Shown: piece after piece, positions 23,715 through 32,047 of the stretch
Layout: every line of letters starts with the position of its first letter
Numbering within the stretch: the stretch's first letter is position 1
NCBI GenBank assembly: GCA_964434535.1
Contig: CAYSWA010000023.1
Location: forward strand, 1 to 36,030
Length of the DNA stretch: 36,030 nucleotides
Direction of reading: 5' to 3'
DNA from: SM23-32 sp964434535
Lineage (GTDB): Bacteria; Planctomycetota; Brocadiia; SM23-32
Notes under the pieces: model-generated
The model's database searches: none
The model's input: only the letters and a program-made list of their open reading frames with translations
What the model was told of the DNA's origin: nothing
Translations under genes and position numbers: made by a program

Positions 23715-25478
23715 TCAGTCCTCGTCCAGGGCGATGCCCAGCTCGCGGAGCTGCTCCTGGTGGACCGGCGCGGGGGCGCCGGTCAGCAGGCAGACGGCCC
23801 GCTGCGTCTTGGGGAAGGCGATGGTCTCGCGGATGTCCTCCAGCCCCAGCAGCGTCATCACCAGCCGGTCCACGCCCCAGGCGATGCCCCCGTGCGGGGG
23901 CGCGCCGTAGCGCAGCGCGCGCATGAAGAAGCCGAAGCGCTCCTCGATCTCCCCGTCGCCGTAGCCGAGCACGTGGAAGAAGCGCCTCTGCTGCTCGGGA
24001 TCGCTCATGCGGATGCTGCCGCCGGCCACTTCCTGCCCGTTCAGCACCAGGTCGTAGCCCCGGGCGCGCACCGACTCGGGGTCGCTCTCCAGCCGGTCCA
24101 GGTCTTCCTGCACGAGCTGGGTGAACGGGTGGTGGACGAAGGTGAGGTGGCCGGTCACCTCGTCCTGCTCGAACGGGGGCGGCTCGACGATCCAGCAGGC
24201 GGCGTAGCGGCCCGGCTCGATCAGGCCCAGGTCGCGCCCGAGCCGCTCCCGCAGGTGCGAGAGGGTCAGGTTGCAGACCTTGCGCCGGTCGGCGACGAAC
24301 ATCAGCAGGTCCCCGTCCCCGGCGCCGAAATGCTCGCGGATGGCCGCGAGCTCGCCCTCGGTCAGGAACTTGGCCACGCCGCCCTCGGCGCCTGCCTGGC
24401 GGAGCTTGAACCAGGCCAGGCCGCCGGCGCCGAACTGCTTGACCCACTCGACCAGCTCGTCGAGGCGGCTGCGGGGCATCTGCGCCCCGGCGGGCACGCA
24501 GAGCCCCCGCACCTGGCCTCCGTCGGCCACTGCGCGGCTGAAGACGCGGAACTCGCAGCCGGCCGCTACGTCCGATATGTCCCGTATCTGGAGCCCGAAG
24601 CGCAGGTCGGGCGCGTCGGTGCCGTAGGCGTCCATCGCCTCGCCGTAGGTCATGCGCGGCAGGGGCAGGGCCAGCTCGCGCTCCAGCAGGCCCTCGAAGA
24701 GCCGCGCCAGCAGCCCCTCGGTCGAGGCCATGACGTCCTCTTCATCGACGAACGACATCTCGAGGTCGATCTGTGTGAACTCGGGCTGGCGGTTGGCGCG
24801 CAGGTCTTCGTCCCGGAAGCACTTGACGATCTGGAAGTAGCGGTCGAGCCCGCCGATCATCAGCAGTTGCTTGAAGAGCTGGGGGCTCTGGGGCAGGGCG
24901 TAGAAGCGGCCGGGGTTGATGCGGCTCGGCACCAGGAAGTCGCGCGCCCCTTCGGGCGTGCTCTTGGCCAGGAAGGGCGTCTCGACCTCGATGAAGCCCT
25001 GCCCGCACAGGTGGCCCCGCGTGAGCTGGAAGAGGCGGTGGCGGAACTGGAGGTTGCGTTGCATGGCGGGGCGGCGCAGGTCGAGGAACCGGTTGCGCAG
25101 GCGCACCTCGTCTCCCACGTCCGCGCCGCCGCCGACCTCGAAGGGCGGGGTCTCGCTGGCGTTGTGCACCTGGAGCTCCTCGGCCAGAAGCTCCACCTGC
25201 CCGGTGGGCAGCTCGGCGTTCTCCATCTCGGGCGGGCGCCGCTCGACCCGGCCGCGCACGCTGAGGCAGTACTCGGCGCGCAGCTCGCGCCCGCGGGCGT
25301 GGAGGGCGGCGTCGTGCTCGGGCCGGAAGACGACCTGGCTGATGCCGGTGCGGTCGCGCAGGTCGATGAAGGCCAGCCCGCCGTGGTCGCGCCAGTTGGC
25401 TACCCAGCCGCTCAGGACGGCCTGCTCGCCGACGTGTTCCGCCCGCAGCTCGCCGCACATGTGGGTGCGCTTCAGCAT
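23715..25478 (-). CDS. aspS: Aspartyl-tRNA synthetase
   Basis: A 587-residue bacterial-type AspRS: N-terminal OB-fold anticodon-binding domain (LSGWVANWRDHGGLAFIDLR), class II motif 2 (FQIVKCFRDEDLRANRQPEF), the inserted GAD domain in the middle and motif 3 (GIAWGVDRLVMTLLGLEDIR). It charges tRNA-Asp. Length is normal and motifs are intact. Start ATG 25478 is preceded by GGAGAGG. It is the last gene of a hisS-HEAT protein-aspS unit on the minus strand, with gaps of only 31 and 35 bases; hisS-aspS linkage is common in bacteria. Confidence 0.98.
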   Translation of the reverse strand: MLKRTHMCGELRAEHVGEQAVLSGWVANWRDHGGLAFIDLRDRTGISQVVFRPEHDAALHARGRELRAEYCLSVRGRVERRPPEMENAELPTGQVELLAEELQVHNASETPPFEVGGGADVGDEVRLRNRFLDLRRPAMQRNLQFRHRLFQLTRGHLCGQGFIEVETPFLAKSTPEGARDFLVPSRINPGRFYALPQSPQLFKQLLMIGGLDRYFQIVKCFRDEDLRANRQPEFTQIDLEMSFVDEEDVMASTEGLLARLFEGLLERELALPLPRMTYGEAMDAYGTDAPDLRFGLQIRDISDVAAGCEFRVFSRAVADGGQVRGLCVPAGAQMPRSRLDELVEWVKQFGAGGLAWFKLRQAGAEGGVAKFLTEGELAAIREHFGAGDGDLLMFVADRRKVCNLTLSHLRERLGRDLGLIEPGRYAACWIVEPPPFEQDEVTGHLTFVHHPFTQLVQEDLDRLESDPESVRARGYDLVLNGQEVAGGSIRMSDPEQQRRFFHVLGYGDGEIEERFGFFMRALRYGAPPHGGIAWGVDRLVMTLLGLEDIRETIAFPKTQRAVCLLTGAPAPVHQEQLRELGIALDED

Positions 25479-25513
25479 GGCCTCTCCGTCTCAGGGCTTG
25501 CTCGGGGCGCTCA

Positions 25514-26287
25514 TCACATGAGCTGGCGCTCGACCCGCCGGGCGCGCTCGCCGATGGTGAAGATGCTCTTGCGCAGCTCGATCGGGCTGAGGGCGTGGCG
25601 CAGGATCGTGTTGAACATCACGAAGTGGCTCTTCTCCCCCACCTCGCGCAGGGCCACCGCCCCGTAGGGCATGCGCAGGTTGCGGCGCAGCACGGCCTCG
25701 TAGTGGGCCGGGTTCGCCTCGCCGCAATCGGAGTAGACGATCACGATCTCGCCGCCTTCGTGGTCGGTCGCGCCGAAGGCGAGTGTGACCCGCTGGCTCT
25801 GCCCGCCGGCCAGGGGCAGGTTGACGACGAACTTGTCGCTGTCCTCCTCGCGCCAGCTCGCGGCGCTGCCCTCCAGGGCCAGCTCGACCAGGTGGCTGTT
25901 GGTCAGCGGCTCGGCCGCCTCGGCCTCGTAGGCCGTCTCCAGGTGGCGGCCGGTCTCCAGCGGGCGCAGCTCAGCCCAGCGCAGCCAGTCCCCGGGCAGG
26001 GGCCCCAGGTCGCGCCCGACGATCTTCGTCAGCGCCTCGCGCGCAACCGCCTGGTAGTCGCTCTGCTCCAGGAAAGGGGCGAGGACGGGCACGGCCCGCG
26101 ACTCGCCCAGCTCCCCCAGGCAGTGGATCATGGCCCAGCGTGCGCCCTCGTTGCTCTCCATCTCCAGCGCGCTCAGCAGCGGGCCGGCGGCTTCGGTGCC
26201 GGCCGCCGCGAGCGCGTCGATGGCCTGGCTGCGCGTGCGGAAGTCGCGCAGTCGCCTCACCAGTTCGTGGATCTGCTCCCTGTCCAT
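25514..26287 (-). CDS. HEAT-repeat protein with YbjN-like C-terminal domain
   Basis: A 257-residue protein between hisS and aspS. The N-terminal third contains HEAT-like repeats (DFRTRSQAIDALAAAGTEAA, then GARWAMIHCLGELGESRAVP and VLAPFLEQSDYQAVAREALT), as in PBS-lyase-type HEAT proteins. The C-terminal half (EIVIVYSDCGEANPAHYEAV and MPYGAVALREVGEKSHFVMF) resembles YbjN/type III secretion chaperone-like folds. ATG 26287 is preferred, since GGGGGGAA lies upstream, over ATG 26305, which has no ribosome site. No signal peptide is seen. Function is unknown; the setting suggests co-transcription with the tRNA synthetases but not a catalytic role in charging. Confidence 0.8.
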   Translation of the reverse strand: MDREQIHELVRRLRDFRTRSQAIDALAAAGTEAAGPLLSALEMESNEGARWAMIHCLGELGESRAVPVLAPFLEQSDYQAVAREALTKIVGRDLGPLPGDWLRWAELRPLETGRHLETAYEAEAAEPLTNSHLVELALEGSAASWREEDSDKFVVNLPLAGGQSQRVTLAFGATDHEGGEIVIVYSDCGEANPAHYEAVLRRNLRMPYGAVALREVGEKSHFVMFNTILRHALSPIELRKSIFTIGERARRVERQLM

Positions 26288-26318
26288 GCTGCCGTTCCCC
26301 CCCATGTGGCGCCCCGCC

Positions 26319-27626
26319 TCAGCAGGGCGTCTCCTCGCCGGCGAGCCATGCCCGCGCCCGCCGGACCGCCTCCTCGCGCGGGACGGGCCACTGCCGCGCC
26401 GCGGCCATGTCCCGCATGGTCACCTCGCCGCGCGCCGCCTCGTCGGGGCCGAGCAGCAGGCAGAGCGGCGCGTCCAGCCGGTTCGCCACGCGCATCTGGC
26501 TCTTGGGGCTGCGCCCCTCGTAGTCCATGTCCGCCGCCACGCCGGCGCGCCTCAGCTCGCCCAGCAGGTCGAAGCACTGCGGGCGCGCCTCGTCGCCGAA
26601 GCTCACCACGTAGACGTCAGGGCGCGGCCCCGCCTGGGGCCCTTCGCCCAGCTCGGCCTCCATGGCCAGCAGCGTCGGTTCGGCGCCGATGGCGAACCCC
26701 ACACAGGGCAGCGAGGGCCCGCCGAGCAGCTCGACCAGATCGTCGTAGCGCCCGCCGCCGCATATGGTGTCCCGCGCGCCGAGCGCCGGGTGCTTGATCT
26801 CGTAGACGGTGCGCGTGTAGTAGTCGAGCCCGCGCACCAGGTGCGGGTCCTGCTCGAAGGCCACGCCCTGCCGCCCGAGCGCAGCCTGCACGGCCTCGTA
26901 GTGCTCCCGGTCGGGCGGGCTCAGCTCGTCGGTGATCGGGGGCATCTCGGCGACCACCGCCCGGCAGCCCTCGTTTTTGCAGTCGAAGACGCGGAAGACG
27001 TTCCGCTCCAGCCGCCGCAGGCAGTCCTCGCAGAGCTCGTCGCGCCGCGCATCGAGGCGCTTGCTGAGGCGCCGGCGCATGCGGGCGCGCGACTCGGAGG
27101 AGCCCATCGAGTTCAGGTAGAGGGCGAACCCGCTGAGGCCGATCTCGCGGAAGACCTCGCAGGCCAGCACGATCGTCTCGGCGTCCAGCAGGGGGCTCTC
27201 GCTGCCGATCGCCTCGATGCCGAGCTGGTGGAACTGGCGCAGGCGGCCCTTCTGAGGGCGCTCGTGGCGGAACATGGGGCCGACGTAGCAGAGCTTCTGG
27301 AAGCGGTCCTGCCTGTGGAGGCTGTGTTCCAGGTAGCTGCGGATCACCGGCGGCGTGCCCTCGGGGCGGAGGGCGACCGAGCCTTCGTCTTCCGGCTCGT
27401 CGCTGCCGGCGGGGATGGTGTACATCTCCTTCTCGACCACGTCGGTGGTCTCGCCGGTGCCTTTGATGAACAGGCTCGTCTGCTCGATGACGGGCGTGCG
27501 GATCTCCCCGTAGCCGTAGCGCTCGAACAGGCGCCGGGCTGCCTCCTCCAGCCGGCGCCAGTAGGCCCAGCCGGAGGGCAGCACGTCCTCGGTGCCCTGG
27601 AGCGAGCGTATCTGGTCTTCGGCCAT
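26319..27626 (-). CDS. hisS: Histidyl-tRNA synthetase with altered motif 3
   Basis: A 435-residue class II synthetase. Motif 1 region (GTEDVLPSGWAYWRRLEEAA), motif 2 (MFRHERPQKGRLRQFHQLGI), the His-specific RGLDYYTRTVYEI (A-loop) and the C-terminal anticodon domain are all clear. Motif 3, normally GxGxER-L with an ATP-contacting Arg (GLERL in E. coli), reads GFAIGAEPTLLAME here, so Arg is replaced by Pro317 and Leu by Thr318. Cysteine pairs C199/C202 and C216/C221 occur in the insertion, as in some HisRS. No frameshift is evident. It is the first gene of the hisS-HEAT-aspS unit; the promoter lies at 27695-27722. The enzyme may be unusual or the change compensated. Confidence 0.95.
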   Translation of the reverse strand: MAEDQIRSLQGTEDVLPSGWAYWRRLEEAARRLFERYGYGEIRTPVIEQTSLFIKGTGETTDVVEKEMYTIPAGSDEPEDEGSVALRPEGTPPVIRSYLEHSLHRQDRFQKLCYVGPMFRHERPQKGRLRQFHQLGIEAIGSESPLLDAETIVLACEVFREIGLSGFALYLNSMGSSESRARMRRRLSKRLDARRDELCEDCLRRLERNVFRVFDCKNEGCRAVVAEMPPITDELSPPDREHYEAVQAALGRQGVAFEQDPHLVRGLDYYTRTVYEIKHPALGARDTICGGGRYDDLVELLGGPSLPCVGFAIGAEPTLLAMEAELGEGPQAGPRPDVYVVSFGDEARPQCFDLLGELRRAGVAADMDYEGRSPKSQMRVANRLDAPLCLLLGPDEAARGEVTMRDMAAARQWPVPREEAVRRARAWLAGEETPC

Positions 27627-27694
27627 GGGGCTGCCCCTGGTCTGTGCGGCGCGGGCGTCGGGCGGGCGGCACACTGCCGGCACGAGCGGCCCGC

Positions 27695-27722
27695 ATTGTA
27701 GCAGAAACGCCCCGTGCTGCAA
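27695..27722 (-). promoter_or_regulatory. Sigma70-type promoter of hisS operon
   Basis: On the minus strand TTGCAG (27722-27717) and TACAAT (27700-27695) are 16 bases apart, with TGC before the -10 forming an extended -10. It is 70 bases upstream of the hisS start and just downstream of the Fe-dehydrogenase stop. Confidence 0.7.
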
Positions 27723-27737
27723 GGCGACGCGCCCGCC

Positions 27738-29030
27738 TCAGGCGTAGTCCTGATGCGGGACGATCTTCGAGAACTCGCCCGTGCGCGCCGCCTCCAGGAT
27801 CGGGCCCATGTAGCGGTCCACCTCGTCGGGCGCCATCGGTATCGGCATGCCCTGGAGCTTCGAGGCGAGCGCCGGGTCCTTCGCCGCGCTGAGCATCCGC
27901 TCCACGTGCTCGGGGCCGAAGCCCTCCACCTGCTCCAGCCGCGTGGGGAAGCCGACGCCCTGTGCCAGCGCCGCCATGCCCTCGGCCACGGCCCGGCCAA
28001 GCTCCATCCCGTCGAGGGCCTCCAGGTCTTCGTCCGGTCCGAGGTGGCCGTGCTCCCGGTAGACGGCGCCGACGCGCCGGAGCCGCTCCTCGATGGCCGG
28101 CGCGAAGAAGCAGGCGTAGTAGGGCGTCAGCAGCGCCGTCGCCTTGCCGTGGTCCATCAGGTCCACCAGCGAGAAGCTGTTCAGGTGCGGCCCGTTGGTG
28201 CTGCCGATCATGATGGCGTAGCCGCCCAGGTCGGTGCCGAGCCCGATGCTCTCGCGCGGCGCCTCGCAGTCGGGCTCCTCGACGGCGCCGGGCAGGGCCG
28301 AGACGATCAGCTCCAGCCCGCTCAGGGCGCACGCCTCGACGGTGGGGAAGCGCTCGTGGTCGGGCGGCGTGCCGAAGTAGACCTCCAGCAGGTGGCAGAT
28401 GCCGTCGAAGGCGCCGACGCGCGTGAACTCCGGCCCCATGGTGAGGGTGGCCCGGTAGTCGAAGAGCGCCGCCGGCGGCACGAGGGCTTCGTCGATGAAG
28501 AGCTTCTTCTGGTAGGTTGCCATATCGGTCAGGTTGGCGTACTTGGTCAGGTGGGCGGCCGAGCCGCTGGCGCTCTGCACGGCGAAGAGCGGCAGCAGGG
28601 GCCGGCCGGCCGCCTCGATGCGGTGCGAGACCTTGCCGAGGCCGAAGTAGTCCTCGCACCGCCCGCCGAGCGAGGCGAGCGTGAGCGAGCCCTTGAGCGC
28701 GTCGATCAGGCTGCCGCCGCCGAGCCCGACGACGGCCTCGGGCCGGGCGGCGAGGATCTCGTCGCGCACCCGGCGCACGTCCTCGATGGGGGAGTTCGGC
28801 GCCGCCCCGAGGCATTCGCCCCGCAGGCCCAGCCCGGCGCCGGCGAAGGACTCCTTCAGCCCCTCCAGCATCCCGTTCTCCACGCAGGAGCGCCCGCGCA
28901 CCAGCAGGAACTCCCCGCCCAGCTCCGCCGCCAGGCGGGCCGCCTCGCCGATCGCCCCGAGCCCGAAGGCGTAGGCGTCCCCCTTGAACTGGCGGATCAG
29001 TTCCCGCGCGCGCTCCTTCAGTTCGCTCAT
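27738..29030 (-). CDS. Iron-containing alcohol dehydrogenase
   Basis: A 430-residue Fe-ADH-family protein. GLGGGSLID (102-110) is the NAD(P)-binding GGGS loop; the metal ligands are Asp209-x3-His213 (FDGICHLLE), His282 and His294 (NGPHLNSFSLVDLMDHGKAT). The His282 to His294 spacing is slightly shorter than in typical members. ATG 29030 is chosen because GGAAGG lies 9 bases upstream; ATG 29036 would be too close. It follows the GH51 arabinofuranosidase by 37 bases on the same strand, so a sugar or sugar-aldehyde substrate is plausible, but the family acts on many alcohols. Cytosolic. Confidence 0.92.
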   Translation of the reverse strand: MSELKERARELIRQFKGDAYAFGLGAIGEAARLAAELGGEFLLVRGRSCVENGMLEGLKESFAGAGLGLRGECLGAAPNSPIEDVRRVRDEILAARPEAVVGLGGGSLIDALKGSLTLASLGGRCEDYFGLGKVSHRIEAAGRPLLPLFAVQSASGSAAHLTKYANLTDMATYQKKLFIDEALVPPAALFDYRATLTMGPEFTRVGAFDGICHLLEVYFGTPPDHERFPTVEACALSGLELIVSALPGAVEEPDCEAPRESIGLGTDLGGYAIMIGSTNGPHLNSFSLVDLMDHGKATALLTPYYACFFAPAIEERLRRVGAVYREHGHLGPDEDLEALDGMELGRAVAEGMAALAQGVGFPTRLEQVEGFGPEHVERMLSAAKDPALASKLQGMPIPMAPDEVDRYMGPILEAARTGEFSKIVPHQDYA

Positions 29031-29067
29031 CGTCATCTGCCTTCCCGTGCTTTGGCGCCCGTCGGCC

Positions 29068-30570
29068 TCATGATGCGGGCGCCAGTCGTATCACGTTCCA
29101 CGAGGCCGGCTCCAGCGTGGCGCGGAGCCGTGCGCCCTCGACGCGCGCCCCCTCGGCGGTCTGCGGCACCACGGCGTCGGGGCGCTCGGCGCAGTTGGTT
29201 GCCTTCAGGTCGTCGTGGCTCATCGCGGTCCAATCGGCCACGGACAGCTCGTCCATCGCCCGCAGCTCGACGGTCAGGTCCATCGGCTCCTCCAGGCTGC
29301 GATTGACGGCGAAGAGGCTGAGCCCCTCCCTGCCGAGCACGCAGGCGCTGGCGAGGCACGGCACCCCCTTGCGCTCTGCCGTGTCGTAGCCGGGGCACTC
29401 GACGGCCTGCCTCAGCACGGTGCCGCGCCCGTGGGCCGAGGCGTGGGCGAAGGGGTAGAAGATGGTCTGCCGCCAGGCCGGCCCGTCCGGCGGCGCCATG
29501 ATCGGCGCGATGACGTTGACCAGTTGCGCCAGGCAGGCGACCCGCACGCGGTCGCAGTGGTTCAGCAGCGTGATGAGCATGCCGCCGACCACGAGGGCGT
29601 CCTCCATGGTGTAGACGTCTTCCAGCAGGGGCGGCGCGAACGACCAGTCGGGGATATCCTTCTCGGAGCCGTGCGAGTGGAACCAGACGTTCCACTCGTC
29701 GAAGGAGAGCATGATGCGCCTGGGCGAGCGGCGGCAGGCGGCCACGTGGTCGCAGGCGGCGACGACCTCCTCGATGAACCGGCCCATCTCGTCGGGCCTG
29801 GCCAGGTAGGCGGGCGTGTCGTCGTCGGCGTTGGCGTAGTAGGTGTGGATCGAGATGTACTCGACGTGCTCGAAGGTGTGGCGGAGCACCTCGGCCTCCC
29901 AGGCGCCGAAGGTGGCCATGCCGCGCCCGGAGGATCCGCAGGCGACCAGCTCGATCGAGGGGTCGGTCCACTTCATCAGCTTGGCGGCCTCGGCGGCGAG
30001 GCGGCCGTATTCGGCGGCCGTCTTGTGGCCCATCTGCCAGGGGCCGTCCATCTCGTTGCCCAGGCACCAGAGCCTCACCCCGTGGGGGGCGGCCCAGCCG
30101 TGCGCCCTGCGCAGCTCGCCGAGGGCGCTGGCGCCGGGGTGGTTGCAGTACTCGACCAGGGCGCGGGCGGCCTCGGGCCCGCGCGTGCCCAGGTTCACCG
30201 CCAGCATCGGCTCGGTGCCCGCCTTGCGGCACCAGGCGACGAACTCGTTCGTGCCGATCCGGTTCGTCTCCAGGCTCTTCCAGGCCAGGTCGAGCCGGCG
30301 GGGGCGCTCGCAGCGCGGGCCGACGCCGTCCTCCCAGTTGTAGCCGGACACGAAGTTCCCGCCCGGGTAGCGCATCACGGGCATGTTCAGCTCGCGCACC
30401 AGCTCCAGCACGTCGGTGCGGAAGCCCTCCTCGTCGGCCGAGGGATGCTCGGGCTCGTAGATGCCGCCGTAGACGCAGCGGCCCAGGTGTTCGACGAAGC
30501 CGCCGAACAGGCGGGGATCGACGGTGCCGACGGCGAAGTCGCGATCGATGGTGATGCGGGCCTGGAGCAT
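29068..30570 (-). CDS. abfA: Alpha-L-arabinofuranosidase, glycoside hydrolase family 51
   Basis: A 500-residue GH51 enzyme starting MLQARITIDRDFAVG with no signal peptide, so intracellular. The fold (VDPRLFGGFVEHLGRCVYGG, then MRYPGGNFVSGYNWEDGVGP) and the retaining catalytic pair are clear: acid/base Glu173 in GNEMDGPWQMG and nucleophile Glu292 in FDEWNVW. It releases L-arabinose from imported arabino-oligosaccharides. It lies between a kinase gene (48-base gap) and a Fe-dehydrogenase, all on the minus strand. No transporter or other carbohydrate gene is adjacent, so the sugar-use context is incomplete here. Confidence 0.96.
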   Translation of the reverse strand: MLQARITIDRDFAVGTVDPRLFGGFVEHLGRCVYGGIYEPEHPSADEEGFRTDVLELVRELNMPVMRYPGGNFVSGYNWEDGVGPRCERPRRLDLAWKSLETNRIGTNEFVAWCRKAGTEPMLAVNLGTRGPEAARALVEYCNHPGASALGELRRAHGWAAPHGVRLWCLGNEMDGPWQMGHKTAAEYGRLAAEAAKLMKWTDPSIELVACGSSGRGMATFGAWEAEVLRHTFEHVEYISIHTYYANADDDTPAYLARPDEMGRFIEEVVAACDHVAACRRSPRRIMLSFDEWNVWFHSHGSEKDIPDWSFAPPLLEDVYTMEDALVVGGMLITLLNHCDRVRVACLAQLVNVIAPIMAPPDGPAWRQTIFYPFAHASAHGRGTVLRQAVECPGYDTAERKGVPCLASACVLGREGLSLFAVNRSLEEPMDLTVELRAMDELSVADWTAMSHDDLKATNCAERPDAVVPQTAEGARVEGARLRATLEPASWNVIRLAPAS

Positions 30571-30618
30571 GGCTCTTTCTCTCAGCGGAGGGACCTGCGC
30601 GGCAATGTAGGCGGCGGC

Positions 30619-31833
30619 TCACTCGAGAACAAGCAGGACCAGCACGGCCGTAACGGCGATGGCGATGAGGATGACGATCACCAGCGAGACGATCAGCGCC
30701 GTCTTGCTCTCGCCGGGCGGGCGGAACATCTGCATGGCCAGCGCGGTGGTATCGCCCGGTGCGGGCGCTTCCCGGTCGGGCGAGGCGGCGAACTCGTCCG
30801 GCGCGAAGGGGTCCAGCTCGGCGGAGCTGCGCTCCTGGGTCGGGGCGGCCTCGCCGTCCAGGGCTTCCCGGTCCGCCTCGGCGTCGTCGATGATGATGCG
30901 GGAGCCGAAGTTCAGCTCGTCCAGCAGCCGCCTCAGCTCCTCTTCGTCCTCGAAGCCGGACTCGGTCTCTTCGAAGCCCTCGGCGGCCACCTTGTCGCCC
31001 TGGCGCACGGCGTCCAGGTCGGCCCTCAGCTCATCGTAGTCCTGGTAGCGCTCGGCCGGCGCCTTCGCCATCATCTTGCAGACGATGGAGGAGAGGGCGG
31101 GGGGCAGGTCGGGCTTGCGCTCGATGGGCGGCTTCAGGGGGGCGCTGAGGTGCTGGGCGACCACGGCCATCGAGGTGCGCCCGGCGTAGGGCGGGCGGCT
31201 GCAGAGCATGTGGTAGAGCGAGGCGCCGAGGGAGTAGATGTCGGTGCGCAGGTCCATCTGGCCGGGCGAGCGGATCTGCTCGGGGCTCATGTAGTTGGGC
31301 GTGCCGACGGTGCGCATCTCCTGCGTCAGGGAGACCAGGCCCTTGATGGTGAGCTTGGCCAGGCCCAGGTCGGTCACGCGCACGCGCCCCGTGCTGTCGA
31401 TCATCAGGTTGCTCGGCTTCACGTCGCGGTGGATCACGTTCTGCTCGGCGGCGTAGGCGAGGCCCTCGGCGGCCTGGCGCACGATGTCGAGCGCCTGCTC
31501 CCATTCCAGGCCGCCCTCGCTCTGGCGGATCATCTCCAGCACGTTCGGCCCGTCCACGTAGTCCATCACCATGTAGTGCTGGCCGTCCTCGACGCCGCAG
31601 TCGATGACGCGCACGATGTTGGGGTGCTCCAGGCGGGCGGCCATGCGCGCCTCGCGCAGGAAGCGCTCGGCGTACTCGGGCTTGCGCTCGGAGAGGCGCT
31701 TGCGCAGGACCTTGATCGCCACGGGGATGTCGAGCACCTCGTGGCGGCCCAGGTAGACGTTGGCGGTCGCGCCCTCTCCCAGCACGCGGCTGACCCTGCA
31801 CTTGCCGAACTTCTCGGGCGTCTCACCCGGCAT
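30619..31833 (-). CDS. Hanks-type Ser/Thr protein kinase with C-terminal membrane anchor
   Basis: A 404-residue kinase. The catalytic domain (about 10-275) has the glycine loop LGEGATANVYLG, Lys41 in VAIKVL, HRDVKPSN (135-142), DLG instead of DFG at 155-157, and the activation-segment end GTPNYMSPEQ (177-186). A long acidic linker (about 285-378) leads to a single hydrophobic helix at the very C-terminus (379-402, LIVSLVIVILIAIAVTAVLV), so the catalytic part would be cytosolic and tail-anchored with almost no external part. It is probably active (Lys, Asp and Glu retained). It is divergent from DUF58/BatA genes and first in an apparent unit with GH51 and Fe-ADH. Confidence 0.94.
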   Translation of the reverse strand: MPGETPEKFGKCRVSRVLGEGATANVYLGRHEVLDIPVAIKVLRKRLSERKPEYAERFLREARMAARLEHPNIVRVIDCGVEDGQHYMVMDYVDGPNVLEMIRQSEGGLEWEQALDIVRQAAEGLAYAAEQNVIHRDVKPSNLMIDSTGRVRVTDLGLAKLTIKGLVSLTQEMRTVGTPNYMSPEQIRSPGQMDLRTDIYSLGASLYHMLCSRPPYAGRTSMAVVAQHLSAPLKPPIERKPDLPPALSSIVCKMMAKAPAERYQDYDELRADLDAVRQGDKVAAEGFEETESGFEDEEELRRLLDELNFGSRIIIDDAEADREALDGEAAPTQERSSAELDPFAPDEFAASPDREAPAPGDTTALAMQMFRPPGESKTALIVSLVIVILIAIAVTAVLVLLVLE

Positions 31834-31862
31834 CGGGCGTCTCGCTCAACGGGGGGCGGCCC

Positions 31863-31892
31863 ATTATAAGTCCAACACCTGTTTGGATACAA
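31863..31892 (-). promoter_or_regulatory. Sigma70-type promoter of the kinase gene with an inverted repeat in the spacer
   Basis: On the minus strand TTGTAT (31892-31887) and TATAAT (31868-31863) are 18 bases apart, 30 bases before the kinase start. Between them sits TCCAA-N7-TTGGA (31871-31887), an imperfect operator-like inverted repeat. The region 31834-32047 also holds the heptamer array and possibly a weak plus-strand promoter for DUF58 (GATAAC near 32005-32010). Confidence 0.55.
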
Positions 31893-31938
31893 TCGGCAGC
31901 CGCCGCGGCGGCTCGGCCCGGCCGTTGCCGTGGCCGTC

Positions 31939-31973
31939 CAATCCACAATCCCCAATCCGCAGTCCGCAATCCC
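31939..31973 (+). repeat. Five-copy heptanucleotide tandem repeat (CAATCCN)
   Basis: Five consecutive 7-base units CAATCCA, CAATCCC, CAATCCG, CAGTCCG, CAATCCC in the non-coding gap between the kinase and DUF58 genes. Consensus CAATCCN with one substitution. The gap has no long open frame. Confidence 0.9.
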
Positions 31974-32047
31974 CTCCCCCTCAAGTGGACGCTGCCGGGC
32001 CTTTGTGATAACACTGGGAGAGGGCAGCGCGAGCAGGAGGCGCCGAG

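Noticed and set aside
26617..28815. A 732-codon minus-strand frame spanning parts of hisS and Fe-ADH
   Set aside because: It is an off-frame reading of both genes, crosses the hisS promoter and shows no domain.
29215..31869. An 884-codon plus-strand open frame opposite the GH51 and kinase genes
   Set aside because: The opposite strand has clear catalytic motifs for both genes; long antisense frames are expected at this GC. No family signature or ribosome site was seen.
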